Source: Vitis vinifera | Taxonomy: Eukaryota; Streptophyta; Magnoliopsida; Vitales; Vitaceae | Direction: 5' to 3' | NCBI RefSeq assembly: GCF_030704535.1 | Contig: NC_081815.1 | Location: 17,655,001-17,719,000, forward strand | DNA: 64,000 nt | Shown: positions 36,070-46,946 of the stretch, piece by piece | Layout: every line of letters begins with the position of its first letter | Position numbering within the stretch: position 1 is the first letter of the stretch | Notes under the pieces: model-generated | The model's input: only the letters and a program-made list of their open reading frames with translations | Database searches by the model: none | Told to the model about the DNA's origin: nothing | Position numbers and translations under genes: made by a program

Positions 36070-37284
36070 CTTGGCGTATATCCTGAGGCCGCCATGGCCA
36101 AAGATAAGAGAGCATTGAGACAGTTGGCTGCCCGATTCGTCATCTGTGGCGAGACATTGTATAGACGATCGCCTGATGGGATGCTACTATTATGTTTGGA
36201 CCGCACCTCCGCCGATCGAGTGATGAGAGAGGTTCATGCGGGAGTCTGCGGACCACATATGGGAGGACATATGTTAGCCCGTAAGATCATGAGGACCGGT
36301 TACTTCTGGTTGACCATGGAGACGGATTGCTGCCAGTTTGTTCAGAGATGTCCCGAGTGTCAGATACATGGGGACCTCATTCACGTGCCACCTTCAGAGT
36401 TGCACGCACTGACTTCACCTTGGCCGTTTTCAGTATGGGGTATCGACATCATTGGGAAGATTTCGCCGAAATCTTCCAGTGGTCATGAGTTCATCTTGGT
36501 CGCCATCAACTACTTCACCAAGTGGGTGGAGGCCGCTTCGTATGCGAGATTGACATCAGCTGGAGTCGCTAGTTTCATCATATCACACATTATCTGTCGC
36601 TATGGAGTCCCTCATGAGTTGATTTCAGATGGAGGAGTACATTTCAGAGCAGAGGTTGACACCTTAGTACAGAGATACAGCATCCGGCATCATAGATCGT
36701 CTGCGTACAGGCCGTAGACGAACGGGGCAGTAGAAGCCGCGAATAAGAATATCAAGAGGATATTACGGAGGATGGTCGAGACTTCTCAAGATTGGTCAGA
36801 GAAGCTCCCATTTGCATTGTGGGCTTATAGGACCTCTTTTCGCACCTTTACAGGCGCCACACCATACTCATTGGTATATGGCATGGAGGCGGTGCTACCC
36901 GTTGAGATTGAGATGGGTTCGTTGAGGGTAGCACTAGAGCAGCAGATTCCCGAGACAGATTGGGCTCAGGCTCGATTTGATCAGCTTAATCTCCTAGATG
37001 AGAGGAGATTGAGAGCAGCAGACCATGTTCGTGCATATCAGAGGAAGATGGCCCGCGTTTTCAAAAAGCGGGTCAAGCCCAGACCACTACATATAGGTGA
37101 CTTAGTCTTGAAAGTCATCAGGGGATTGATCAGAGATCCTAGAGGGAAGTTCAGACCTACCTGGAGCGGACCTTATTTCATCAGGGAGTTGACCCCAGAG
37201 AGCGCTGCATGGCTGATGGATTTAGACGGAAACCGATTCTCAGAACCAACCAATGTGGATCAGCTAAAGAGGTACTATGTTTGA
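36070..37284 (+). pseudogene. Tat integrase
   Basis: HHCC finger (REVHAGVCGPHMGGH ... RCPECQ, about 36233-36363), then the DDE core: Asp in WGIDIIG (36445), Asp in LISDGG (36628), Glu in GAVEAANKN (36733). A TAG at 36715 separates the second Asp from the Glu. The C-terminal part (GDLVLKVIRG ... KFRPTWSGPYFI) is the GPY/F module. The natural TGA is at 37282. Confidence 0.92.
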
Positions 37285-38682
37285 GACCATGGTCGCAGGA
37301 TGGGTGGCCATCATTTCGGTTAGCCATTACCTTGTTATTCCTTTGTGATACATAGTCCGTTGCTAGCCCATTGAGCCTCACGTGTGTATTACAGCCTTTT
37401 TTCTTATCGCCTTGCTCACATTTTCACACCGGGATAGGGGCCCTTTAATGTATGCATGCATTGTTTGGGAGTTTCATGAGCCTTGGACCTAGGGGCATGT
37501 TTTTCTCATCTCTTCTCCTATCACTGCACCTCTGCATTTTCATCTCATCTTACTTGGTTGTGTTATTCATCTCTTCATCCTTATACTATTTACTATTTGT
37601 TTGTCTCATATTCTCTTCACCTTGGGTGGTGATCCTCCTCAGTTCATCACATGGAGGATAGTCACATCATTTCCACCATCTATCTCACGGACACTGGTTT
37701 AGAGATCCTTAGTTTGAGAATGGTCATCTTGTCAGAGAGAGCTTGTTTGTTACCTTAGCACTTGGGGGTATGTCCATTTGTTATTGATATCATCTTTGGG
37801 GTTCATTTGTTCACGTTTAGGGTACGCGTATTTGTATATATGTTAAAAATATATATATATTATTATTATTATTATTAGCACATGTGTGTATGTGCATAGT
37901 GTTCTTGATCATTGGATATGTATATTGATGTCTGGGGGTCATTTTTATCGAGTATGTTCGTTATTGGGAGCTCGTATGTGAGCTCTCTGAGATCCCATGT
38001 TATTTGTATTGCTTCGTCATATCTATTTGTGAGAGAGATGAGTGACCTTCTCCTAAGGACTTCGAGTCATTGTCCTTTCCATCATTACATTCATTATTGA
38101 TGTGACTTCACTTCATGTTTGATCTGAGTCGATCACCACTTTTCTTCATGTATTCATTGTTTCGCTATCGTTTTTATCGTTGCTTGTGATTCATCTCATT
38201 CCCTTCGCGTCTTATTCTCTCCTTACAGCGACCCATCTTAGGTTCAATGCTCATTTCGCATCATCATTACACATATCACTATCAGTTCATCCTGTTTCAT
38301 TTGTCTCCTTATCGATATCATATTCACGTTAGGCATCCTTAGGTCCATGACTCATGAGGTTCACTATACATGTTGCATTTCATATATGAGGGCATGAGTT
38401 TTGATCATTGGGTATTTGAGCCTAGTTTTCTTTCGTTTCTATCACCCTATCACCTTGGCCTACGTTACGTCCCGTGTCTTAAGACCACCCTGAGGCCATG
38501 GGATCAGATGTCGTCTTCAACAGCCTCTACTTGGACAGGTGATTGAGATCTGATTGATATTTAGATATTGTCATGCTTCTTCTTCTGGGAGTCGCCTCTT
38601 TGATGTGTAGGTCTGATTCAGTTGTGTTCGGATTACCGGGATCGTGAGTTTGACGATGAGTACTTGGTGTCACCTGTTTTTT
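37285..38682 (+). other. 3' untranslated region of the Tat element, non-array part
   Basis: Pyrimidine-rich on the plus strand, with no coding features. It contains a short (ATT)n run at about 37860-37877. Confidence 0.55.
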
Positions 38683-39500
38683 GACCTATCGTACCTCTGG
38701 TGCCACACTGCGGCATATCCCATTTCATTTGGAGGTTTATGGATCCTCACAGATCTGCACGATCATTATCACTTGCTGGATGTTCATTGAGATGTGGACA
38801 TGGTCGTTACCTTACGGAGCCCCTGAGATCCATCCAGCTAGTTTCGCACTTCTCGACACTTGGATGCCATCATGCCTCTCCATCTGGGAGGTCATCTTGG
38901 ATATATGTGCATGATTCAGTTATGGATTCGGATGACCAGTATTACATGTTTGACGATAGATGACTTCATGTCATGTTGTTCTTCGGGCCTATCGCGTACC
39001 TGATGCCATACTGGGGCATATTTTTCGTTTCAGACGAGATTTATGGGTCTTCGCTTATGTCGCATGATCGATGATAGATGATTTCATGTCGCCCGATTTC
39101 TAACCTGTCGTGCATCCGATGCCCATACTAGGGCATATTTTCCATTTCAGGTGTGATTTACAGATCTTCACTTATGTCATATGTTCGCCGATAGATGGTT
39201 CTGTGCCACCTAGTTTCTGACCTGTCGTGCATCTGATGCCCATACTGGGGCATATTTCCGTTCCAGATGAGATTTACAGATTTTCACAAAGGTTACATGT
39301 GCGACGATAGGTGATTTCACGTCATTTATTTTTCTGACCTGTCGTACACCTGACGCCATACTAGGGCGTATTTTCCGTTTTAGACGTGATTTATGGTTCT
39401 TCACAGATGTCGCGTGTTCGATGATAGATGATTTCATGCCACCCGATCTTCGATCATGCATCTGATGCCATACTGGGGCATATTTCCATTTCGATTGAGA
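38683..39500 (+). repeat. Tandem array 1, about 117-bp units
   Basis: Unit starts CCTGTCGTGCATCTGATGCC; starts fall at about 38988, 39104, 39221 and 39338 (spacing 116-117 bp), with more diverged units before and after. Each unit holds a TACTGGGGCATATTT core. Not coding. Confidence 0.85.
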
Positions 39501-40224
39501 TTTACGGATCTTCATGGAGTTAGATCCCCACTGGTTTACATGATCATCCACGGTTATAGGATACACGCCAGGTCGATGTTTGATTTCATTTTGTCCGGAT
39601 ACTTCGAGGAGCCTCTCTTGAGTCATTCAGCCAGATTCGTACTCTTTGATATAGTCGTGATTCCTGGATGGAGTTACTTTAGGTGCTTGGGGTTCCCGCG
39701 TCATCATTTCAATGGGGTACATATCAGATCTGTTACGCACCCCACGGTGTTATTCCCAAGTTATCAGGACAGATCGGGTACATCTGACGCCATACTGGGG
39801 CATATTTCCCTCATTTAGCCATGGAGGCGATCGCTCTCTCACATATCCGTTACAGTTTCCATCACTCGGCTGAGATATATTGTATTCGCCTCACTGACCA
39901 TTATTCCTGAGCTTTTCATCGATATGAGCTCTCAGTGGAGCGTCGCTCGAGACTCGTAGAGTCCCTTTCAGCCATTTCCAGCAGATTGAGATCTGCAGCG
40001 GCATGCCACACTGGGGCATACCCCCATCTTTGAGTTCATCGGATGTTTTGCAGATCTTTCTCACTACTCAATCCATTTCTTGATCTTTGCGAGTCATCAT
40101 ACTGGGGCATACCCCTTTTAGCGCTTTTCAACTGGGGCATACCCCCTCTCTTTGGGTTTACCGTGTCTCATGTTGATTTCATGGTTGTCAGACCCATTTT
40201 TTCGATCTTTACGAGTTATCACCT

Positions 40225-40810
40225 AGGGCATTCCCCACTGTCATTTTCGTTTGGGGTATCCCTCCACTGTCATTTTCGTTTGGGGCATACCCCCACTGTC
40301 ATTTTCGTTTGGGGTATCCCCCCACTGTCATTTATGTTTGGGGCATCCCCCCACTGTCATTTATGTTTGGGGCATCCCCCCACTGTCATTTACGCTTGGG
40401 GCATCCCCCCACTATCATTTTCGCTTGGGGCATCCCCCCACTGTCATTTTCGTTTGGGGCATCCCTCCACTGTCATTTTTGTTTGGGGTATCCCCCCACT
40501 GTCATTTACTTTTGGGGCATCCCCCCACTGTCATTTACGTTTGGGGCATCCCCCCACTGTCATTTTCGTTTGGGGCATCCCCCCACTCTCATTTACGTTT
40601 GGGGCATCCCCCCATTGTCATTTTCGTTTGGGGCATCCCCCCACTGTCATTTACGTTTGGGGCATCCCCCACTGTCATTTACGTTTGGGGCATCCCCCCA
40701 CTGTCATTTACGTTTGGGGCATCCCCCCACTGTCATTTTATTTAGGGCATTCCCCCACTGTCATCTTGTTTAGGGCATCCCCCTATTTTCAGTTTGTTTA
40801 GGGCATCCCC
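40225..40810 (+). repeat. Tandem array 2, 29-bp units
   Basis: About 20 near-identical units, consensus GGGGCATCCCCCCACTGTCA plus TTTWCGTTT. The phase is 29 bp and no unit contains a stop in any plus-strand frame, which creates overlapping open frames of 154-252 codons that are not believed to be genes. Confidence 0.95.
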
Positions 40811-40819
40811 CTTTACTTC

Positions 40820-41290
40820 AGTTTTTCACCATCATAGATTTTCATCTATGAGCATTTATTTTTACTTTCACCACTATGGATTTTCATCCTTGGGCTTTCG
40901 AGATTATCACCACCATAGATCAGACATCTATGGGCTTTGATCAGTTTTTCACCATCATGGATTTTCATCCTTGGGCTTTCAGATTCACCACCATAGATTT
41001 TCATCTATGGGCATTTCAGTTATTTCACCACCATGGATTTTCATCCTTGGGCTTTCAGATTCACCACCATAGATTTTCATCTATGGGCATTTCAGTTATT
41101 TCACCACCATAGATTTTCATCATTGGGCTTTCAGATTCACCACCATAGATTTTCATCTATGGGCATTTCAGTTTTTCACCACCGTAGATTTTCATCTATG
41201 GGCATTTCAGTTATTTCACCACCATAGATTGGCATCTATGGGCATTTATATTGTATCACCACCGTAGGTCTTCACCTATGGGCCTTCTAG
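40820..41290 (+). repeat. Tandem array 3, 76-bp composite units with hairpins
   Basis: Alternating subunits of 40 and 36 bp. One contains CATAGATTTTCATCTATG (7-bp stem, 4-base loop); the other contains CCATGGATTTTCATCCTTGG, in which changes in the two arms compensate. Confidence 0.9.
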
Positions 41291-41329
41291 TTTAGTGTTT
41301 AGGTTTAGTTTTTTTGTTTGGCTTCTAGA

Positions 41330-42060
41330 GCTATTATTTTCTCAGTTTGGCGTTCAGAGTCATCATCATTTTCAGTTTTGGCGTTCAGAGCCATCATCGC
41401 TTTTCAGCTTTGGCGTTCAGAGCCATCACTATTTTCAGTTTGGCGTTCAGAGCCTTCATCATCGCTTTTCAGTTTTGGCGTTCAGAGCCATCATCACTAT
41501 TTTCAGTTTGGCGTTCAGAGCCTTCATCACTTCTCAATTTTGGCGTTCAAAGCCTTCATCATCGCTTTTCAGTTTTGGCGTTCAAAGTCATCACTATTTT
41601 CAGTTTGGCGTTCAGAGCCTTCATCACTTCTCAGTTTTGGCGTTCAAAGCCTTCATCATCGCTTTTCAGTTTTGGCGTTCAAAGTCATCACTATTTTCAG
41701 TTTGGCGTTCAGAGCCTTCATCACTTCTCAGTTTTGGCGTTCAGAGCCATCATCGCTTTTCAGTTTTAGCGTTCAGAGCCATCATCACTTCTCAGTCAGC
41801 GTTCAAAGCCATCGACATTTCCAATCTTGGCGTTTGGAGCCATCATCATCACTCATCCATAGCCATCATCACTCATCCGTTTCTACGTTTAGAGCCATCA
41901 CCATTTCCAGTTTCGACGGTCAAATCCATCGTCATTCTCAGTTTCGGCATTCGGAGCCATCACCATTCTATCTTTAGTTTTTGGCGTTCAGAGCCATTCT
42001 TCGTACCCATTCATGCATTTTGAGCCATCATCTTTCTTAGTTTTGGGCATTCAGAACCAT
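41330..42060 (+). repeat. Tandem array 4, about 31-36-bp units
   Basis: Units of the form TTTTCAGTTTTGGCGTTCAG followed by AGCCATCATCGC, higher-order groups repeated around 41520-41720, decaying toward 42200. Open frames across it (up to 242 codons) result from the repeat structure. Confidence 0.92.
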
Positions 42061-42667
42061 TGTTCTGTTTAGCATTCACTGTCACCGTCATTCTCTAGTT
42101 TCGCGTTCAGAGCCATTGTACATATTCATTCGAGGACCTTGAGTCACCATCTTTCCGTGTTTTGACGTTCAGAGTCCTTTCTCCTCGACTGTATCGTTCG
42201 GAGTCACAGTTTCGACATTCATGTTCACTAGCATTACACATCTTGCCTTCAGGGGTTTACATCTATCCTCATTTTCCTCACCATGTTATCCTGTGCTCAT
42301 CGCTTATTTGTCATTGCTCTTCCAGATTTCTCTTTTCATAGCTCATGACGTAGTCCTCTGAGTTTTCGACACATACTTCGGTCATGTCGTTGGGCGCACT
42401 ACACTTGGCACTTTTGTGTAGTTCCCTTGGGGCAGTTTTCTTGGGATACGCTCTTTATTGTATTCCGGAGTGGTTCGACCGTTACTCATCTTTGATATGG
42501 TTTTTCGAGTCACTTATGGAGACGTCTTAGAGAGAGTCTAGATCCTTTAGTGTGGCTTCAGAGTCATTGTGAGACATCATTTTCTTTTAGGATTAGGGCC
42601 TTTATGTTCGTCCATTGACCTAAGTAGGTCTGTATTTCACTAGTGTTCCTTCGGGGTCTTTCTTTTT

Positions 42668-42758
42668 CTTCGGTAGAGTTTACTCCGTTCCACTCATCAT
42701 TCACACTTTCTTTTCACTCTAGTGTTCATGTTCCTTACACTTGTGAACTCTACCGAAG
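42668..42758 (+). repeat. 13-bp inverted repeat before the 3' LTR
   Basis: CTTCGGTAGAGTT at 42668-42680 and AACTCTACCGAAG at 42746-42758 are perfect complements separated by 65 bp, directly before the polypurine tract. Confidence 0.85.
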
Positions 42759-42769
42759 AGGGGCATATT
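42756..42769 (+). other. Polypurine tract of the Tat element
   Basis: GAAGAGGGGCATATT lies immediately before the 3' LTR TG. The purine-rich part is where plus-strand DNA synthesis would be primed. Confidence 0.7.
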
Positions 42770-44436
42770 TGTAGACCCCTCTTTCTAGAGCCGGGGACCT
42801 TTAGTTTTTTTTTATGACATTGGAAGGGGGCCTCCTCATCACCAGCAGCTGGCAGCACCCTAGGCAAGTGGGGGGACCCCTTTCGGCATGAAAGCAGCTA
42901 CGAGAGATGGGATGTGCAGCAAGTCAAGATGGCAGGGGCCATGCTGGTGATTGGAGGGCCATGCTGCTGATGCGAGGAACAGTAGGGCAAGTAGTGGCTT
43001 GCCAAAGAAGATAGGAACAGGGGGGAGAAGGAAAAAGGAGAGCCGGGGGAGAGAAAAAAAAAAAAGGAAAAAGAAGGAAAAAAGGAGGGAGGAGAAAAAC
43101 ACGCTGGGAAACACCTTGCAGGAGGGCGATACAGGCATTCTTCCTGCTAGCTGAGGATCTTTTTTGTGTTCATCACATTCTATTATGCTTTCTAGCTAGC
43201 ATGAGATGCTATCTCAGTTCTTAGAGGCGAGTAGCTAAGATGCTTACTTTTTTTTAGTATCTAATTTTGCTCACTCATATTCTGCATCTGATTTTCTGAC
43301 TTATCCTTTAGACTCTGTTCTGCGTTTTTTTTTTCTTTTTTTTGTGAGTTGTTAGTCATGCCCATTTGGTTTTCTCTTAGAAATCTGTTTGAAATACATT
43401 TTGACACACCTCCTGCATGTGAGCCCATGGATCGTTATATGAAATGATGCGTGTGAAGGGTCATTTTGTGTTTATTGCTTGTGCTCTGTTTTTGTTGTTC
43501 TCCCTTTGTCATTGGTGCTCGGCCATAGAGGGGATCAGACTTTCCATCTCAGCTTGAAGGAGTAAGAGGACCCAGGAGATATGCTCCCTGTCTGTGGGTA
43601 CTAGAAAGGCCATGGCTACGCTCCACTCATTTCATCTGTAAATGAGACATCTAGCTTGTTTTGTACTGGTGACTCAAATCTATCCATAGAGGTGGCATTC
43701 TTTCGTCAACTAAACTTGAAACCCTTTTAAGAGAGACAAACCATGTCATTAGCTGGGGATATGAAGACAAGACTGATTGGGCAAGGAGATTGGAGGAGTT
43801 CATGGTTCTGTGACAGAAGGTATTCTGACCGTGTTCAAGATGTATGCACGAGGTTGGATTTCAATGTATAGCCATAATGGGAGGTTCATTACGTCAATGC
43901 CATTGCTCATCCCCCTCATACCCATGTCAGCCACTTTCTACACCCTCTCACCATCATTTCTCTCACTAAACCATACCTCATACCCATTAAATCTTTCACG
44001 CCTTTACCCATATTTCCATTACGCCCCTGCCTATCACGTATCCATCATGCCCACGTCCTCACTCACTCCTCCTTACACCCATATCTCACCTCCCATGTGT
44101 GTCATCCCCCTTCTTAGTCACATACCCGTATTCCCACACCACGTACCCCTCATGAAGATTCCATGAAAGCTTCGGTTGATGACGCTGATGTGGACATTGT
44201 GAGACTGTTTGGCACGCTACTTAGCTGCTAAAGTGAATAAACCAGACCAGCCGCATGTTGAGCTTATAAAAGCTGTGATGAGGTCAGAGAAAATGCTCAC
44301 ACCCAGCCTGAACAAACCCACTTCGGATGCCGTCATTGAGACCTCCGGTAATGAAGCGTTTGAGTCCCAACCCATCTAAGGCAGTGATGAGTTTGAATGA
44401 TTTAGCTTCTGTCCATGATGTTATGTAAATATCGGA
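42770..44436 (+). repeat. 3' LTR of the Tat element, truncated (1667 of 3261 bp)
   Basis: Aligns with 25708-27380 and stops abruptly at ATCGGA, where an inverted piece of the internal region begins. The missing half includes the AT-rich middle and LTR end, so the right target duplication is gone. Differences from the 5' LTR are clustered in the last 280 bp. Confidence 0.93.
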
Positions 44437-44616
44437 CCTATCAGGAGCTCAATCTCCAGTGTACCCATGACCTCTCTACGGGTGCTGTCATAAGCTCGGA
44501 CGGTCTGAGTGGATGGGCCGAAATCAGATGGTGCGTATCTAAGAGCGATGGCGGTGGCCAGAGGACATATGTTCAGGGCCAAGCCATTGTCCAGAAGGAC
44601 AGATGGAACTCGGCGA

Positions 44617-44622
<6 letters not shown>
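44432..44622 (-). repeat. Inverted copy of the Tat protease region
   Basis: Reverse complement of about 32521-32710 with two mismatches, joined to the LTR through TCGGA, which occurs at both sources (microhomology). It includes the protease active-site codons on the minus strand. At its right end it abuts an (AAT)n microsatellite. Confidence 0.95.

Positions 44623-44653
<31 letters not shown>
44621..44653. repeat. (AAT)n microsatellite
   Basis: About eleven uninterrupted AAT units directly at the rearrangement junction. Confidence 0.9.
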
Positions 44654-44654
<1 letters not shown>

Positions 44655-45317
44655 GGAAACGGATGAGATGAAAAGGGGGTTGCCGACTGACAGTGACTCG
44701 CCGGTGGCTCTACCGGCGACAGTGAGGATGCACGGGTTTTCCGGAAGCAAAATAAATTAAAATTAAAATTAAAATAAAATGGGAGGAAGAAAATGGGGAT
44801 GGAGGGACACTGGAAAAGGCGCCGGCGGGAGTGGGTGTTGAGGTCGTGCTGCTGGAAGGGAGGTATGGTGGAGTGCTGTGAAAGAGGAAAAAGAAGGAGA
44901 AGGAAAAAAAAATTTGGGGGCTGGCGTGTGAGAGTTCCGGGGGAGGGGGGGGGGGGGGGAGGGGAGAAGAGAAAAGGAATAAGAAAAAAAATGAGGGGGG
45001 AAAGGAGGCCGGAGAAAAGCCAGGGATCCCCCAAAAAAATTGGGGGCCGCTCATTCCTCCTTTGGGATTCGGGGAGAGGAAAAAATAAAAAAATGAAAAA
45101 AAAAAATCAACAAAGAGAAAGACGGGCTACCGGCTGGAAATGGGGGAAAAAGTGGAGGAAAACCCATTGGGGGAGGGCCAGCCAATCTTGGGAAATGGAG
45201 GGAGAAAAAAACAAAAAAAAAAAAAAAAGGAAAAAAGAGGGGGCTTTTGGACGTGGGGAGAGCATGGGGTAGGTGGAGGAAGAGAAGAAAGAGGAAAAAG
45301 AAAAAAATAATAATAAT

Positions 45318-45319
<2 letters not shown>
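44654..45319. other. Purine-rich block, origin unknown
   Basis: Plus strand is strongly A/G-rich, with a G-run at about 44940-44965. Open stretches on either strand are low in complexity. It resembles the purine-rich patch of the Tat LTR (25970-26055) in texture only; it may belong to another LTR. Confidence 0.35.

Positions 45320-45353
<34 letters not shown>
45320..45353. repeat. (AT)n microsatellite
   Basis: About seventeen uninterrupted AT units. Confidence 0.9.
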
Positions 45354-45361
<8 letters not shown>

Positions 45362-46946
45362 TATAATAATAACAAATAAAATAAAATAAAAAATTAACAT
45401 TTTTTTTAGAAAGTATTTTCCAAATAGTCTTTAAATCATTAATATAATTTTTTAATTTATAATTTAAAAATGAAAAATCCAAAAATGGTTAAATAAGAGA
45501 TAATTTGATGGTTGTGGCATGTGAAGAGTAGTAGAATAAAGATAAAAATGAATCAAAAAATAGTATTTTTGCCCATTACTATTTCAATTTCTTGTAATCA
45601 ATTAGGGGTGATTAAAGGACTTTATCTTAATTATCAAACTCAATTGGGCTTAAAACACAATTCTCCCAAATAAAAAAGCATAAAATACGGAAAGTGTTAT
45701 TCTAATAAGGGAAGTTTAAGCGCCATTCTAGAGGGTGCTCAAGTGCCTGAGTATTTTTGTTGAAAGAGAGAGAGAGAGAGCAAGCGAGAGAAAACACCAT
45801 TGTTCTACCCTCGTTCCAAAATCTCTCAAAGTCAAGATTTTATTTGGAAATTTTTGAAATCCCTGTATAACTCAAGGATTTGAGCTATCAAACATGAGCA
45901 TATATAGTTTTGAGGTGATCTAATAAGGAGCATGGGGAATAGTACATTGCAAAAATGAAAAAGATGAGTAGATGCTGGTCAATATATGTAGGAGTTGTAC
46001 CATAGTAGTTTCTAGATCAAGTGAAACTATATACATTTCTATCTAATTTGGTGGATTTTTATCACAATTGATGGATCATACTTTATGCATTTGTAGAGGC
46101 CGAAACAATTTCTATAGGTGGATTTTCACATATGATTAGTGTCTCATGTGTTTGATTGAATTTTGTTGTTTTACCTGGACTGTACCGATTCTCATATGGC
46201 TAATTAAAAAGGGAAATAATGGATTTGTTTTACCTGGACTGTACCAACGAGTTCGGTAACTGTGAGAATCGCCTGCGTAGAGGGATAGAAAAAACTTGGC
46301 TAATTAAAGACAATGATATCCAACAACTTGTGCATGTGTATAGAAATATTATCAATATTAGGAAGCAATTTATAGTGTTCAAGAAATATGTCTAAGGGCG
46401 CCATATACGAAGAGAAACTAAGGATGACAAAAGGCATGGTTTAATGGTTGCCAAACTCAAAGGACGATAAAATGGCTCCTAACAACACCTGAATATAAAA
46501 TAGCATTGAGGAGAACGTGCACCAAAGGCAATTGCTGGCTACGCTGGTGGATTTTCTCCGACAGTACAGAAAGTAGTAGGTTGAGGGATAGGAATAAAAA
46601 CCAACATTAGAGAGCTCAGAGAACTGAGGGTAACGATCCACTCTCCCGGCAGGCAGTTAAAATGCTAGTCCACTTGTTTGAATTGGCTCGAGCTTGGTGG
46701 CTAACCCCATGGCTTTGCCCGGTCCTTCATTGTGTATTGTCCATCTTCCTTCCGTATTGTATCATTCTTCTCTTACGAAAATTGTCTCAGCTCCCAAAGC
46801 CTAATCAAAGAAATAAACGATAATTTATAACACCACCTAAGAGTAGCACATGATATCAGGCTGAGTTAATGAAGCTCAAGAAAATACTAAAACGATAGCA
46901 TTCGATATAAGTTTCACATAGCAATTTCTTATACACCCTGGAGGCG
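45354..46946. other. Intergenic, 3' flank of the NLR gene
   Basis: A (GA)n tract lies at about 45764-45780, and TTTTACCTGGACTGTACC occurs twice (about 46168 and 46226). A short minus-strand open stretch at 46441-46641 could be 3' UTR of the NLR gene; nothing in it is recognisable as an exon. Confidence 0.4.

Larger units (their letters stand above)
25708..44436 (+). mobile_element. Ty3/Gypsy retrotransposon of the Tat/Ogre type (18.7 kb), 3' LTR truncated
   Basis: Order: 5' LTR, primer binding site, 1.3-kb leader, gag, protease, acidic linker, reverse transcriptase, RNase H, a second archaeal-type RNase H, integrase, 5.5-kb 3' region with tandem arrays, polypurine tract, partial 3' LTR. RT before integrase means Gypsy; the extra RNase H, long LTRs and repeat-filled 3' region are known marks of the Tat lineage. 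Coding is one frame (position modulo 3 = 2) from 30329 to about 34750, then shifted by one base to 37284. Thirteen in-frame stops make this copy non-autonomous. LTRs differ at about 13 sites over 1.66 kb by eye, so insertion is fairly recent. Confidence 0.95.

Noticed and set aside
40043..40801. 252-codon repetitive protein and overlapping frames of 164 and 154 codons
   Set aside because: They are produced by a 29-bp tandem array lacking stops in all frames inside a retrotransposon 3' region.
40225..40810. Possible CRISPR-like or minisatellite locus
   Set aside because: Units are contiguous without unique spacers and lie inside a retrotransposon; this is a plant nuclear genome.
41295..42023. 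242- and 219-codon Ser/His/Phe-rich frames
   Set aside because: Overlapping frames over a tandem array; repeat structure, not a gene.
44415..44621. 68-codon plus-strand frame beginning in the 3' LTR
   Set aside because: It is the antisense of the inverted protease fragment.
44573..45482. Pro-, Phe- and Lys/Glu-rich frames on both strands
   Set aside because: Purine/pyrimidine-biased low-complexity DNA; overlapping antisense frames.
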